DNA of 64,000 nt from CAYJAD01 sp964370675 (GTDB lineage Bacteria; Desulfobacterota; Desulfovibrionia; Desulfovibrionales; Desulfovibrionaceae). The stretch spans positions 1-64,000 of the forward strand of contig CAYJKC010000008.1 of the NCBI GenBank assembly GCA_964370675.1. Reading direction: 5' to 3'. Each line of letters opens with the position of its first letter. Position 1 is the first letter of the stretch. Below the pieces are notes generated by a model. That model did no database searches. It saw only the letters and a list, made by a program, of their open reading frames with translations, and was not told where the DNA came from. Below are positions 44,941 to 54,649 of this stretch, in pieces. A program made the position numbers and the translations under genes.

Positions 44941-45306
44941 TTACTCACTTGCGTGGTCAACGCTATATGCCTGAGTACAGTTTTTTGTGTTAATACACGA
45001 ATGTGTAGAGTTTTGTGTTGCAGTATGGGTAGGGGTTGTTATTTCATGTATGTATTTTATAGCTTGTGAGCATCCAGCTATATTAATTTGATAATGTGTC
45101 CATTTGCCCACATGCCAAAACTCCACTACTTGAGCTTCACATAAGATTTTCATGTGGTAGGATAGGGCAGATTGCGCCATATTTAGCTCTTTTGCAATCT
45201 TACAAGCACATTGCTCCCCATGCCTTAAAAAATCAATAATAGCAAGGCGTTTTGGGTCACAAAACGCTTTAAAAACTCGAGCTTTTTCTTCTTGCTCTGT
45301 AAGCAT
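44941..45306 (-). CDS. ArsR/SmtB-family transcriptional regulator
   Basis: 121 residues. Winged HTH: FKAFCDPKRLAIIDFLRHG, CKIAKELNMAQSALSYHMKIL, WHVGKWTHYQIN. Cysteines in GEQCACKIAKE sit where ArsR sensors bind metalloids or thiols, and the C-terminal tail is rich in Cys and His (SCINTKNC, DHASE). It is the first gene of a three-gene operon with thioredoxin and CcdA, so it probably senses a thiol-reactive or metal stress and derepresses them. The operator candidate is immediately upstream at 45317-45351. Confidence 0.88.
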   Translation of the reverse strand: MLTEQEEKARVFKAFCDPKRLAIIDFLRHGEQCACKIAKELNMAQSALSYHMKILCEAQVVEFWHVGKWTHYQINIAGCSQAIKYIHEITTPTHTATQNSTHSCINTKNCTQAYSVDHASE

Positions 45307-45316
45307 TTTAACCTCA

Positions 45317-45351
45317 CATCAAAAATATTTGATGCATACTATTTATCAAAT
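45317..45351. promoter_or_regulatory. candidate ArsR operator
   Basis: Two overlapping inverted repeats of ATCAAA/TTTGAT: CATCAAA-N4-TTTGATG (45317-45334) and ATTTGAT-N11-ATCAAAT (45327-45351). They lie directly upstream of the ArsR start codon. Confidence 0.6.
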
Positions 45352-45534
45352 CAAAAAATGTCAATGTGAAAAGGAGCAAAAAAATAGGCTAATAAAGCTT
45401 GTACTCAATGGTAATTATTGATAAGTGTTGCTCTACAATTTGTTGCCATAAAATAGCTGTAATATTTAATTAAATATATTAATTATCTTGACTACAAACT
45501 GTGAATGGGCACTTAGCGTAAAGGAATTTTAAAT

Positions 45535-46434
45535 ATGGCACTTTCTAAAAGCATGGTTGGTATAGTTGAAGCACTACTTTCGGCTACGTTTTTTGGTTTA
45601 ATTCCCATGCTTTTTTTACCAATATATAAAGCAGGGATAAGCCCTGAAACCAGCTTGGTGTATCGTTTTGCCTTAGCAGCCTTGATGATGCTTATCCCCA
45701 TTAAACTTAAGAAACACTCATTAAGAATACCGCTAAAAGATCATATTTCTATATGCCTTGGTGGATTTGCTTATTATCTTGCAGCAATTTTTCTTTTTTC
45801 TTCATTTACCCATATTGCTAGTGGGGTCGCTATTACAATATTTTTTACAAATCCTATATTTGTGATGATTTTGATGGCGCTTTTTTATAAAGAAAAAGTT
45901 GAGGGTTATAAAATTATTCTAAGCATTATTACTTTGTTTGGCATAGCTCTATTTTCAGGTATTTTTGATTCTAAGATAGTTATAAATTTTATGGGAATTC
46001 TATTAGTTATTTTAGCAAGTATTGCTTTTGCCTTTTATGTGATTTCATTATTTAAACTTCAATGTGTGAAAATAAGTAAGGAAACAATATCTTTTTATCT
46101 TTTTGCTTATTGTGCTTTTTTTGCTTGTATATATAGCATGGTTACAGATCAGTTAGTTTTAGCAGATAGTTCATTTGTCTGGCTATTTCTTGGTTTATCT
46201 GCTCTTGTTACTGCAGTATTACCAAATATATTACTTATGTCAGCCATCAAAAAAATAGGCTCAGTACTTGCCACAATACTTGGTGTGATGGATCCTATAA
46301 CGGCTGTTATTGTTGGAGTTTTGGTTTTTGGTGAAACTATGAATATTTATATAGTTAGTGGTATTATTATTGTTTTGGTTTCCGTTATGCTGATAACTAT
46401 CATACCATTGTTAAAAAATAATAAAGTCTATTAA
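45535..46434 (+). CDS. EamA/DMT-family transporter
   Basis: 299 residues, about ten helices with two EamA repeats: KSMVGIVEALLSATFFGLIP in the first and SALVTAVLPNILLMSAIKKIG...LGVMDPITAVIVGVLVFGE in the second. The latter is the family's C-terminal signature. AAAGGAA lies 8 bases before ATG. Single gene between the divergent ArsR operon and the convergent acetyltransferase. Substrate unknown; only distantly similar to the EamA protein at 446-1285. Confidence 0.87.
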   Translation: MALSKSMVGIVEALLSATFFGLIPMLFLPIYKAGISPETSLVYRFALAALMMLIPIKLKKHSLRIPLKDHISICLGGFAYYLAAIFLFSSFTHIASGVAITIFFTNPIFVMILMALFYKEKVEGYKIILSIITLFGIALFSGIFDSKIVINFMGILLVILASIAFAFYVISLFKLQCVKISKETISFYLFAYCAFFACIYSMVTDQLVLADSSFVWLFLGLSALVTAVLPNILLMSAIKKIGSVLATILGVMDPITAVIVGVLVFGETMNIYIVSGIIIVLVSVMLITIIPLLKNNKVY

Positions 46435-46476
46435 GAAAGTCCTTTATAGTAATTTAAATCCACATGATTTGAAGTG

Positions 46477-47067
46477 TTAGATCATTGTGTGAGCATTTTG
46501 TGTATCGTGCTCGCTAATTTTGCGTAATACTTTACAAGGATTACCAACCGCAACCACATTATCTGGAATACTTTTAGTAACAATACTTCCACTTCCTATA
46601 ACTACATTATTACCGATGTTTACACCTGGCATAACTTGAACGCCACCTCCAAACCAAACATTATTTCCCACAGTAATGGGATGAGCAAATTCTAGTCCTT
46701 CTTTTCTCCTTTTGCTATCTATGGTATGTCCTGCTGTATAAAAACCACATTGTGGTCCTATAAAAACATTATCTCCAAAGATTACCTTGGCACCATCAAG
46801 TATGGTAAGACCGTGGTTAGCATAAAAATTTTCCCCTATTTCAATGTTATATCCAAAATCACACCAAAATGGACTTTGCACAACGAGAATGCTTTTTACC
46901 TTACCAAACAGTTTGGTTAAGAGCGAAACTCTTTCAGCATGTAAAGATGGCTTTAGTTGGTTAAAGGTAAAGCATTGATCTTTGCAAGCATCTAACTCTG
47001 CTAGAAGCTTGGCATCATAATTACCATTAAAAAGTATGCCTTGGTCACGTTTTTCTTTTTCTGTCAT
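46477..47067 (-). CDS. hexapeptide-repeat sugar O-acetyltransferase (Maa/LacA-like)
   Basis: 196 residues. N-terminal Mac domain (KEKRDQGILFNGNYDAKLLAE) and a left-handed beta-helix with hexapeptides (IEIGENFYANHGLTILDGA, VIFGDNVFIGPQ, VGNNVWFGGGVQVMPG, IGNNVVIGSGSIVTKSIPDN). The catalytic His is in YTAGHTID. Members transfer acetyl from acetyl-CoA to maltose, galactosides or related sugars, probably for detoxification or glycan decoration. Full family length. Convergent with the EamA gene. Confidence 0.9.
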   Translation of the reverse strand: MTEKEKRDQGILFNGNYDAKLLAELDACKDQCFTFNQLKPSLHAERVSLLTKLFGKVKSILVVQSPFWCDFGYNIEIGENFYANHGLTILDGAKVIFGDNVFIGPQCGFYTAGHTIDSKRRKEGLEFAHPITVGNNVWFGGGVQVMPGVNIGNNVVIGSGSIVTKSIPDNVVAVGNPCKVLRKISEHDTQNAHTMI

Positions 47068-47416
47068 AGGTATGCCATATTTATATAGTTAATGCATATG
47101 GAGCAAGTTATAAATAAATTACAATAGCTATATTTCTGTGTTTAGTTAAATTGACTCATCTTTATGTAGCTTTGTAAAAAATAATTTTTAATTTTATTAA
47201 CTTGAAAGCTTATTATGTTGTAATAATATATAATCCATTCAAGGTGTATACTTGCTATTTTTTCACAGTTTGTGCATACACTGTTATTTGTCTTGTGACC
47301 AAATGTAACTATAGGTCTGATAGGCATTTTCTGTATCGTATGTTTGCAAGTTCTTGTGTTAGATTATAAACAAATCCCGAGATTTTTAAGATGTTGCATG
47401 CTATTAATAATACTTT
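47068..47416. other. intergenic region, nothing recognised
   Basis: About 350 bp, AT-rich, between the acetyltransferase start and the kinase stop. I see no stable hairpin, terminator or credible small ORF. Confidence 0.4.
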
Positions 47417-49810
47417 TTATGAAGAACTATATTTTCTAAGTATTGAAAAGAGTTCTTCTAAATCAATAGGTTTTCCAATGTGCCCATCCATGCCAACAGC
47501 TAAACAATTTTCTACATCCTCTTTGAAGGCGTTGGCTGTCATGGCAACAATAGGTATACTTTGAGCCCTAGGTTTATCCAAAGCACGTATATGGGTTGTA
47601 GCCTCAAGTCCGTCCATTTCAGGCATGCGTATATCCATGAAAATAAGGGTATATTTTTCTGGATTTTCAGAAAATTTTTGTACTCCTATTATACCGTTTT
47701 CTGCTATATCAATACCCACTCCAGTAGAAGCAAGTAAAGCCATAACTATCTCACGGTTAATTTCAATATCTTCCACAAGTAAGATATTTTTACCTGTCAA
47801 ATCTAGCGGTTTGTTATCTTCGGCTTTTATATCATTAGGTGTCTGTTCTAAAGGTTCATGTTCAAGTAGTTGACAGGGTAGAATAAAACCAATTTTCGTG
47901 CCCTTATTTTCATCAGAATCAAAGAAAATTTCTCCACCCATTTGCTCAATGATCTGTTTGCAAATGGAAAGTCCAAGCCCAGTACCGCCAAATTTATTAG
48001 AAATACTATTATTAGCCTGCTGAAAAGGTTGAAAAAGTCTTTTTTGTTGCTCTTTAGCAACCCCAATGCCAGTATCTGTTACCGAAACTTTTATACGGCA
48101 CTGCGTAGTGCTTCTTTCTAACAGCTCTGTTTGCAAAATAATATTTCCACCTTTAGGAGTAAATTTTTCTGCATTGGAAAGAAAGTTTGTGAGAACTTGC
48201 GCTATACGCTGACTATCAGTAATTATATACTCAGGAATTTGTGAATCTAAATGAAATGTAAACATCTGACCTTTTTCAGACATTCTAAAAGAAAACACGC
48301 TGGTGGTACGTTCCAATATTGCTGCAAAATTAACATTCTCCAGAAAAATATCTATTTCTTTAGATTCAATTTTAGATATATCAAGCACATCATTAATTAT
48401 GCCTGAGAGGTGTATAGAAGCATTTTCTATTTTGGCTAAACAATATTTTGCCTTTTCAATGTCTTGTGAGTCTTTTCCAATTTTAGACATGCCGATAATT
48501 GCATGCATTGGTGAGCGAATTTCATGTGACATGTTAGCTAAAAAATAAGATTTTGCCCTATTGGCATTTTCAGCATTTTCTACAACGAGAGCTAACTTCA
48601 TATTTTTATCTTCAATATCTTTGCATAATGATTGAATGGTAGCTGCAAGCTCACCTAGTTCATCTTGTCGCTGAAGTCCATAGACAGCATCATGCGCTTT
48701 AAAGTTTATAGTATCTGGTTTGCTAAATATATGATTAATACTTTGAATCAATTTTTCTAAAGGACCAAAGAGAAGTTTACGGATTGAAATATTAGAAAGC
48801 AATACATATGCAATGAACATTATAATACTAAGCCACAAAATGTTTTTAATTTTTTCTAAAGAAAACAGTACGCTATTGTCAAAAAATGTTATCACAGTCC
48901 AGTCTGTGCCTTCTATGGTAGCCAGTGCTACATAATCATATTGATTTCCATGAGGAAGTTTCACAAGGTCGGGGTTTTTAATATTTTTAAAATATCCTTT
49001 AATAGATGAGAGATGCTTATTGACAGCATCATGTAATATTGGGATATCAAACACCTCATTGACATGCCAAGCGCTGTCTTGCAATAAATGTGTAACTTCG
49101 GCAGCACTATCCATTTGAATTATTCCATTTTTATCCACTACAATACCACGCACGCTATTAGCTTCATATCTTTCAAAGGCTGTGAGTAATATTTTTTCAA
49201 AATCCAAACCGGTAGCTATAACCCCTAAGTATTCATTTTGTTCAGATAATACTTTATAGTTAATCCATACATGCGTTCGGCGCAAACTATGATTTGTGTC
49301 TATTTCAAGTTTGTAATCTTCTTTAACTTGATCCATTTTAAAAAACCATTGATCATCTGCTTCATCTTTACTTAATTGTTTTACTGGTGTGAATGAAGAA
49401 ATATTTGTTGTGCTATCAATATTATAAGCTTCTAATGAGGGAAGAATACCAAAATATATAAAACCATTGTGTAATTTATTAATTTGGCTACTTGTTATAT
49501 CAAAAATGGCATTTTTTGCTTTTAAGTTGTCACTATTTTCAAACCAAGTCCGTATATATTTAGAATTGGCAATTTCTTCCATCGCACTTAAATCATCCAA
49601 AAGAAAAGCACTCAAAAAAGTAGCCGTTTTAAATGTGTGTAGTTCAGCATAGTTTTCAGAAACTTCATCAGCCATATTCTGTACAGTACCCATAAGGATA
49701 TATAACAAAATAGAAACAACAGTGATAAATGTAAATAGATTTATAAGTATAAATCTAAATTGCAAAGTATCTTTTACAGAAGTTATGCGCGTAATTATGT
49801 TAGACGCCAT
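47417..49810 (-). CDS. hybrid sensor histidine kinase, copy 2
   Basis: 797 residues. Helices at about 21-41 and 324-341 bracket a periplasmic dCache-like sensor (THVWINYKVLSEQNEYLGVI ... GIVVDKNGIIQMDS). A linker with QDELGELAATIQ follows, then HisKA with H429 in ANMSHEIRSPMHAII, HATPase (FLSNAEKFTPKGG, DTGIGVAKE, GGTGLGLSI) and a receiver with D726 in LIFMDIRMPEMDG. GAGGTGAAGT precedes the ATG. It is collinear with the kinase encoded just upstream (49848-52226), starting 37 bp after that gene's stop. Because the receiver has no output domain, phosphate should pass to a separate Hpt or regulator not seen here. Confidence 0.92.
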   Translation of the reverse strand: MASNIITRITSVKDTLQFRFILINLFTFITVVSILLYILMGTVQNMADEVSENYAELHTFKTATFLSAFLLDDLSAMEEIANSKYIRTWFENSDNLKAKNAIFDITSSQINKLHNGFIYFGILPSLEAYNIDSTTNISSFTPVKQLSKDEADDQWFFKMDQVKEDYKLEIDTNHSLRRTHVWINYKVLSEQNEYLGVIATGLDFEKILLTAFERYEANSVRGIVVDKNGIIQMDSAAEVTHLLQDSAWHVNEVFDIPILHDAVNKHLSSIKGYFKNIKNPDLVKLPHGNQYDYVALATIEGTDWTVITFFDNSVLFSLEKIKNILWLSIIMFIAYVLLSNISIRKLLFGPLEKLIQSINHIFSKPDTINFKAHDAVYGLQRQDELGELAATIQSLCKDIEDKNMKLALVVENAENANRAKSYFLANMSHEIRSPMHAIIGMSKIGKDSQDIEKAKYCLAKIENASIHLSGIINDVLDISKIESKEIDIFLENVNFAAILERTTSVFSFRMSEKGQMFTFHLDSQIPEYIITDSQRIAQVLTNFLSNAEKFTPKGGNIILQTELLERSTTQCRIKVSVTDTGIGVAKEQQKRLFQPFQQANNSISNKFGGTGLGLSICKQIIEQMGGEIFFDSDENKGTKIGFILPCQLLEHEPLEQTPNDIKAEDNKPLDLTGKNILLVEDIEINREIVMALLASTGVGIDIAENGIIGVQKFSENPEKYTLIFMDIRMPEMDGLEATTHIRALDKPRAQSIPIVAMTANAFKEDVENCLAVGMDGHIGKPIDLEELFSILRKYSSS

Positions 49811-49847
49811 ACTTCACCTCATTATATAAAAATTACACAAAAATATT

Positions 49848-52226
49848 TTACACAATATATTTTTTTAACACAGTTAAAAGTTCTTTTAATTCAATTGGCT
49901 TACCTATGTGCGCATTCATGCCGGCGTTTAAACACGCTGCTGCGTCTTCTCGAGATGCATTGGCTGTCATGGCAATGATAGGAATAGTCTTAGCTTTTGG
50001 AGTTTCCAAAAGTCGAATGGCTTTAGTTGCTTCATAACCATCCATTTCAGGCATTTGAATGTCCATAAGTATGACATCATATGCATCAATATTTGCAGAA
50101 ACTTTTTGTACAGCTTGCATTCCGTTTTCTGCTTCTACAAATGTCACTCCTGTATTTTCAAATATCGACATGGCAATTTCACGGTTTATGTCTACATCAT
50201 CTACTAATAAGACTGTTTTGTTGGCTAAATTGAGCATGCTTGCATTTTCCACTACATCAACTGTTTCTAGCCTATCAACAAAATCCGAATCTGGCAGGTC
50301 GCAAGCCACTACAAAACCAATGCAAGTTCCTATATTTTCAGCAGAATCAAAAAACAACTCTCCTTGCATTAAGTCCACCACTTGCTTGCAAATAGAAAGA
50401 CCAAGGCCAACCCCCCCAAACTTATGAGAAATGTGCATGTTAGCTTGTTGGAATGGTTGAAAAAGATAAGGCTGATGTTCTTCTGCAACACCTATTCCTG
50501 AGTCTATTATAGAAATTTTTATATAACATTGCTCTATACTTTTATTAAGTAATTCTACTCGCAATAAAATACTTCCTCCTGGTGGAGTAAATTTTTTGGC
50601 ATTAGAAAGAAAATGCGAGATAACTTGTTCCATGCGCTGTTCATCAGAAATAATATAGTTAGGGATGTCCTTGTCCACTTCTATGCTAAAATTCCACTCG
50701 GCGTCTGCCAATCCATGGGTAACACGTTTAAGCATATTATTAAAATGGAAGGGAGCATATTGTAGGGTAACTTTTTTTGCTTCGATTTTGGACATATCGA
50801 GCACATTATTAATTATTTCTAAAAGATAAGTAGATGAAGTTTCAATTTTTTTGAAGTTTTCTTGAATTTTTTCTAAATCTTTTGACTCTTTTGCAATATT
50901 TACCATTCCCATAACAACATTCATGGGTGTTCGCATTTCATGCGACATGTGTGCTAAAAAGTTTGACTTTGCTTTATTGGCTGCTTCTGCTTTCATAGCT
51001 GCAGAAGATAATTCTCTATGTGTATTGCTTAAATTTTCGCGTAAGTGCTGTATGGTTTTGGCAAGGGTTCCTAGCTCATCTTGGCGTTCAATACCATAAA
51101 TCGCCTTTTGCCCATCCAACATCTGGTCCGCAGAAAAAAGCGGTGTCTCTGCTACACTTTGCACCATATGTCTCAAAGGCTTAAACATGTATCTATGTCC
51201 CCAAATTCCTATTATAAACGCAAATATTGTTAATAAAAAAATGGCAGGCCACAACAGGGGAGAAAACTCAGTTAATGAAAATAAAGAATTAGCATTAAAC
51301 AAGGTGATTACCACCCAGTCTGTTTTTTCAATGGCGGCAATGGCGGCATAGTGATAACCACTATGTGCAGGAAGGCTTACAATTTCAGGTTGTCTTGTTA
51401 CGGTAAAATAAGAAACTATAGAAGCAATATATGGGTCAAGGAACTTATGCAATTCTTGTATTGGAAAAATTTCTTTTATATGAATGGAACTTTCATCCAC
51501 CAACTTAACATCTTTTATGTTGCTGTCCATTTGCACAATACCGTGACTATCAATGATAATGCCCCGTAGAAAAGAAACATTATATGCTTCAAAAGCTGAT
51601 TTCAAAACCTGATCTAGTGCAACGCCGGTGGCAATGATCCCTAGCAATGTACCGTTCTCGTCGATAACTTTGTGATTTATCCACACAAGAGTACGTTCTA
51701 AAATCTTATCCTTGTCAACATTGAGCACATAGTTATGTGGAGATGCAGCAGCCTCAAAATACCACCCATCTTGAGGATTATTTTTATTTAAAAAAGTAAT
51801 TGGTTCAAACTCTTTGTATTTTGTTTGCAAATCAAAACTAAATTCTCCACCTGTGGCAGCAATACCAAAATACAAAATACCACTACCCATTTTTTTTGCA
51901 TAGTTACGCATTGCCATATAAGCTAGCTTTTTTTTATTTGTATTTTGTGCATCACCAAACCATTCTGTAATGGCACTAGAACTGGCAACTTCTTTTATTT
52001 TGTAAACATTTTCAACTAGTTGAGCATTAAAATAACTAGCTGTCTCAAAGGAATACAATTCAGCATAATCTTTGGAAATATCTTTAACAAGGCTCATACC
52101 CACAAAATAAAAAGCTGAAAAAAGAATAGATAAAACAGCCAATAGAATAAGGATATTGGCTATATTAACCTTAAATCCCATATATCCTATAGCTTTTGTA
52201 TTTGTTGATAAAAATTTTTCCAACAT
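49848..52226 (-). CDS. hybrid sensor histidine kinase, copy 1
   Basis: 792 residues with the same order as its neighbour: helix about 21-43, periplasmic dCache-like domain (TLVWINHKVIDENGTLLGI ... GIIIDSHGIVQMDS), helix about 323-341, linker, HisKA with H429 in AHMSHEMRTPMNVV, HATPase (FLSNAKKFTPPGG, DSGIGVAEE, GGVGLGLSI) and receiver with D722 in ILMDIQMPEMDG. The aligned His and near-identical segment lengths show a tandem duplication. Ligand-binding domains differ more than the kinase cores, so the two may sense different ligands and feed one pathway. Confidence 0.92.
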   Translation of the reverse strand: MLEKFLSTNTKAIGYMGFKVNIANILILLAVLSILFSAFYFVGMSLVKDISKDYAELYSFETASYFNAQLVENVYKIKEVASSSAITEWFGDAQNTNKKKLAYMAMRNYAKKMGSGILYFGIAATGGEFSFDLQTKYKEFEPITFLNKNNPQDGWYFEAAASPHNYVLNVDKDKILERTLVWINHKVIDENGTLLGIIATGVALDQVLKSAFEAYNVSFLRGIIIDSHGIVQMDSNIKDVKLVDESSIHIKEIFPIQELHKFLDPYIASIVSYFTVTRQPEIVSLPAHSGYHYAAIAAIEKTDWVVITLFNANSLFSLTEFSPLLWPAIFLLTIFAFIIGIWGHRYMFKPLRHMVQSVAETPLFSADQMLDGQKAIYGIERQDELGTLAKTIQHLRENLSNTHRELSSAAMKAEAANKAKSNFLAHMSHEMRTPMNVVMGMVNIAKESKDLEKIQENFKKIETSSTYLLEIINNVLDMSKIEAKKVTLQYAPFHFNNMLKRVTHGLADAEWNFSIEVDKDIPNYIISDEQRMEQVISHFLSNAKKFTPPGGSILLRVELLNKSIEQCYIKISIIDSGIGVAEEHQPYLFQPFQQANMHISHKFGGVGLGLSICKQVVDLMQGELFFDSAENIGTCIGFVVACDLPDSDFVDRLETVDVVENASMLNLANKTVLLVDDVDINREIAMSIFENTGVTFVEAENGMQAVQKVSANIDAYDVILMDIQMPEMDGYEATKAIRLLETPKAKTIPIIAMTANASREDAAACLNAGMNAHIGKPIELKELLTVLKKYIV

Positions 52227-52621
52227 GTTTCACCACTATAAAAACTATTAAATTACACTTTTTTTGCTATGTATTTCTTCATGTAAATAGAAAAAGATAA
52301 CTTGGAAAAGCACATGCACTTATCAATCATTTGAATTCTTACATGGGTTTGCATGTCCTTATAGTACAAACTGTCAAACTGTCGTAAAAATCAACCAGGC
52401 ATGAAGTGTACCTATGTTTGCTTTTGTATTGCTACGCCTGTACGGCGAACACAATGTTGCAATGAGTATTTTTACTATTAAAAATTTATCTTGGCAATGA
52501 AAAGAACGTTTAACTTGTTATCTACCTTTAAAAAAGTACAAGCTAAAACGAGAAATTTATGGGAAGCTGTCCTAGATTATATTTTGTGGACATAAAGGAT
52601 GTGTCAAAGCTATTTGAGACT
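52227..52621. other. intergenic region, nothing recognised
   Basis: About 395 bp between the polyamine cluster's end and the start of the first hybrid kinase. No clear hairpin terminator for aguB or small ORF is visible. Confidence 0.4.
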
Positions 52622-53497
52622 TTACTTTGTAATGATTTCATAACATTCTGGTCTTCTATCTCGAAATAATCCCCAGTGTAAACGCTCTTTTGCAAGAGCA
52701 TCTAAATCGAAGCTGGCATATAATATTTCTTCAGTATCGCGCTGAGCTTCTGCCACTTTTTCGCCAGTGGAGTTAGTAATGAAGGATGAACCATAAAATT
52801 GCAATGCTGAGCTTTGCCCACCATTGGCCTGACAAGGTGTTACTTCTTCAAGCCCAATGCGGTTGGCAGCCATTAAGGGAAGGATATTTGCTGCAGCATG
52901 ACCTTGCATTACCCTTTGCCAATGTGGCATGGAGTCGCATTCTAAAATAGGTTCAGAGCCTATGGCAGTGGGGTAGAGTAGTATTTCAGCGCCTAAAAGT
53001 GCCATGCTGCGAGCAGATTCTGGGAACCATTGATCCCAGCAAATACCTACACCCACCTTACCATATGTCGTATCCCATACTTTAAATCCAGTATCTCCCG
53101 GGGAAAAATAGAACTTTTCTTGATAGTAATGGTCATCAGGAATATGTGTTTTACGATAAATTCCTAAAATTTTACCATCAGCATTCACCATGACAACAGT
53201 GTTAAAAAGTTTATTGCCGTCACGCTCATAAACACTGACTGGCAGCACAACAGCAAGGCTTTTAGCAAGACTTTGCATGCGCTGCACCGCAGGATTTTCA
53301 TGTACTGGTAATGCATGGTCATAGTATTCATAGCGTCGCTCTTGACAAAAATATGGTCGCTCAAAAAGTTCAGGTAATAAAATGATTTGTGCTCCTTGCT
53401 TTGCAGCTTGGCACACTTTACTTGCGGCATTTTCTATATTTTCTGTTACATCATTGGTGCAACGCATTTGTATGGCACTTAAGGTGATATTACGCAT
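52622..53497 (-). CDS. aguB: N-carbamoylputrescine amidase
   Basis: 291 residues of the nitrilase superfamily. Catalytic triad: Glu in LLPELFERPYFC, Lys in YRKTHIPDD, Cys in GVGICWDQWFPESAR. The sequence closely follows the AguB subfamily (GSSFITNSTGEKVAEA, WGLFRDRRPE). It hydrolyses N-carbamoylputrescine to putrescine, CO2 and ammonia in the cytoplasm. It is the last gene of the cluster and starts three bases after the aguA stop. Confidence 0.95.
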   Translation of the reverse strand: MRNITLSAIQMRCTNDVTENIENAASKVCQAAKQGAQIILLPELFERPYFCQERRYEYYDHALPVHENPAVQRMQSLAKSLAVVLPVSVYERDGNKLFNTVVMVNADGKILGIYRKTHIPDDHYYQEKFYFSPGDTGFKVWDTTYGKVGVGICWDQWFPESARSMALLGAEILLYPTAIGSEPILECDSMPHWQRVMQGHAAANILPLMAANRIGLEEVTPCQANGGQSSALQFYGSSFITNSTGEKVAEAQRDTEEILYASFDLDALAKERLHWGLFRDRRPECYEIITK

Positions 53498-53500
53498 GTC

Positions 53501-54607
53501 TTATCCTTGTTTTTTAGGTATTTGTTGTGTGATGCAATGTATATTACCGCCACCTAGTAAGATATCTCGCGCAGCAATGGGTAATATTGTGCGCTCAGGA
53601 AAAAGCTTAGCTACAATTTGTACAGCCTGTGTATCATTTTCATCATCAAATTGTGGCAATAGGATGTGCTTGTTTGAAATGTAAAAATTAACATAACTAG
53701 CTGCTAAGCGTTCATCAAGTGTGCGAGAATCTTCTCCCTCTGCAAAAGTGTAGCCCATAAGATCTTGTTCTGTAATACATATAGGCTTGGCAGGAATAGG
53801 CAATTTATGTATAGTAAAAGAGCGATTTTTTGCATCTTTTGTGTTTTCTAAAAAATCAGAACATGCTTTCGAAAGAGCATATTGAGGGTCATGAATATCA
53901 TCTGTCCACGCAAGAATTACTTCTGCTGGGCGTACAAAAGCACAAATATTATCCACGTGTTCATTGGTTTCATCATTATGTATGCCGCGTGGTAACCAAA
54001 TAATTTTTTCTGCTCCTAAGTAGGTGCAAAGCTTTGTTTCAATTTCTTGGCGCGATAAATGGGGGTTTCTTCCTGCAGAGAGCAGGCAACTCTCCGTTAC
54101 CAAGATTGTTCCTTCACCATCACTATGAATGGCACCGCCTTCTAACACAAAGGGTTGTGCGCTATAGCAATCATCTCCAAGAATAGCGCAAAAAGCTTTA
54201 GCTACAGCATTATCTTTTTCCCACTTGCTATATAAGCCATCTACATCTCCACCCCAAGCATTAAAAGCCCAATCTACGCCGCGGCGCTGTCCTTTTTCGT
54301 CAATGACAAATGTAGGACCAACATCGCGCGCCCAAGCATCATCACTTTCTAGGGTAATTAATTCAATATTTTTTTCTTGTCCTAATAATTTTTGAGCGCA
54401 AGGCATATCCTTTTGCTCCACAAGCATATAAACTTTTTCTGAAAGAGCAATGCCCTTAGCTACTTGACTAAAGGCCTGTTGCCCTGCCTTAGCACCGTGT
54501 GGCCAAGATCCTAGGCGGCAAGGCCAAATCATTAAGCATCCTTCATGAGGGGCAAATTCCGCAGGCATATAAAAGCCATCAGCTTTAGGTGTGGTAAGTT
54601 TTGTCAT
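53501..54607 (-). CDS. aguA: agmatine deiminase
   Basis: 368 residues, the usual length. FAPHEGCLMIWPCRLGSWP, DDAWARDVGPTFV, WLPRGIHNDETNEHVDN and a C-terminal GGGNIHCITQQIPKKQ, with the catalytic Cys, identify the family. It converts agmatine to N-carbamoylputrescine plus ammonia, feeding AguB. The substrate agmatine would come from the decarboxylase at 58124. Confidence 0.96.
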   Translation of the reverse strand: MTKLTTPKADGFYMPAEFAPHEGCLMIWPCRLGSWPHGAKAGQQAFSQVAKGIALSEKVYMLVEQKDMPCAQKLLGQEKNIELITLESDDAWARDVGPTFVIDEKGQRRGVDWAFNAWGGDVDGLYSKWEKDNAVAKAFCAILGDDCYSAQPFVLEGGAIHSDGEGTILVTESCLLSAGRNPHLSRQEIETKLCTYLGAEKIIWLPRGIHNDETNEHVDNICAFVRPAEVILAWTDDIHDPQYALSKACSDFLENTKDAKNRSFTIHKLPIPAKPICITEQDLMGYTFAEGEDSRTLDERLAASYVNFYISNKHILLPQFDDENDTQAVQIVAKLFPERTILPIAARDILLGGGNIHCITQQIPKKQG

Positions 54608-54649
54608 AGAGCTTGATATGTTTAAAGTAGTAAATAGTTTAGTAATACT

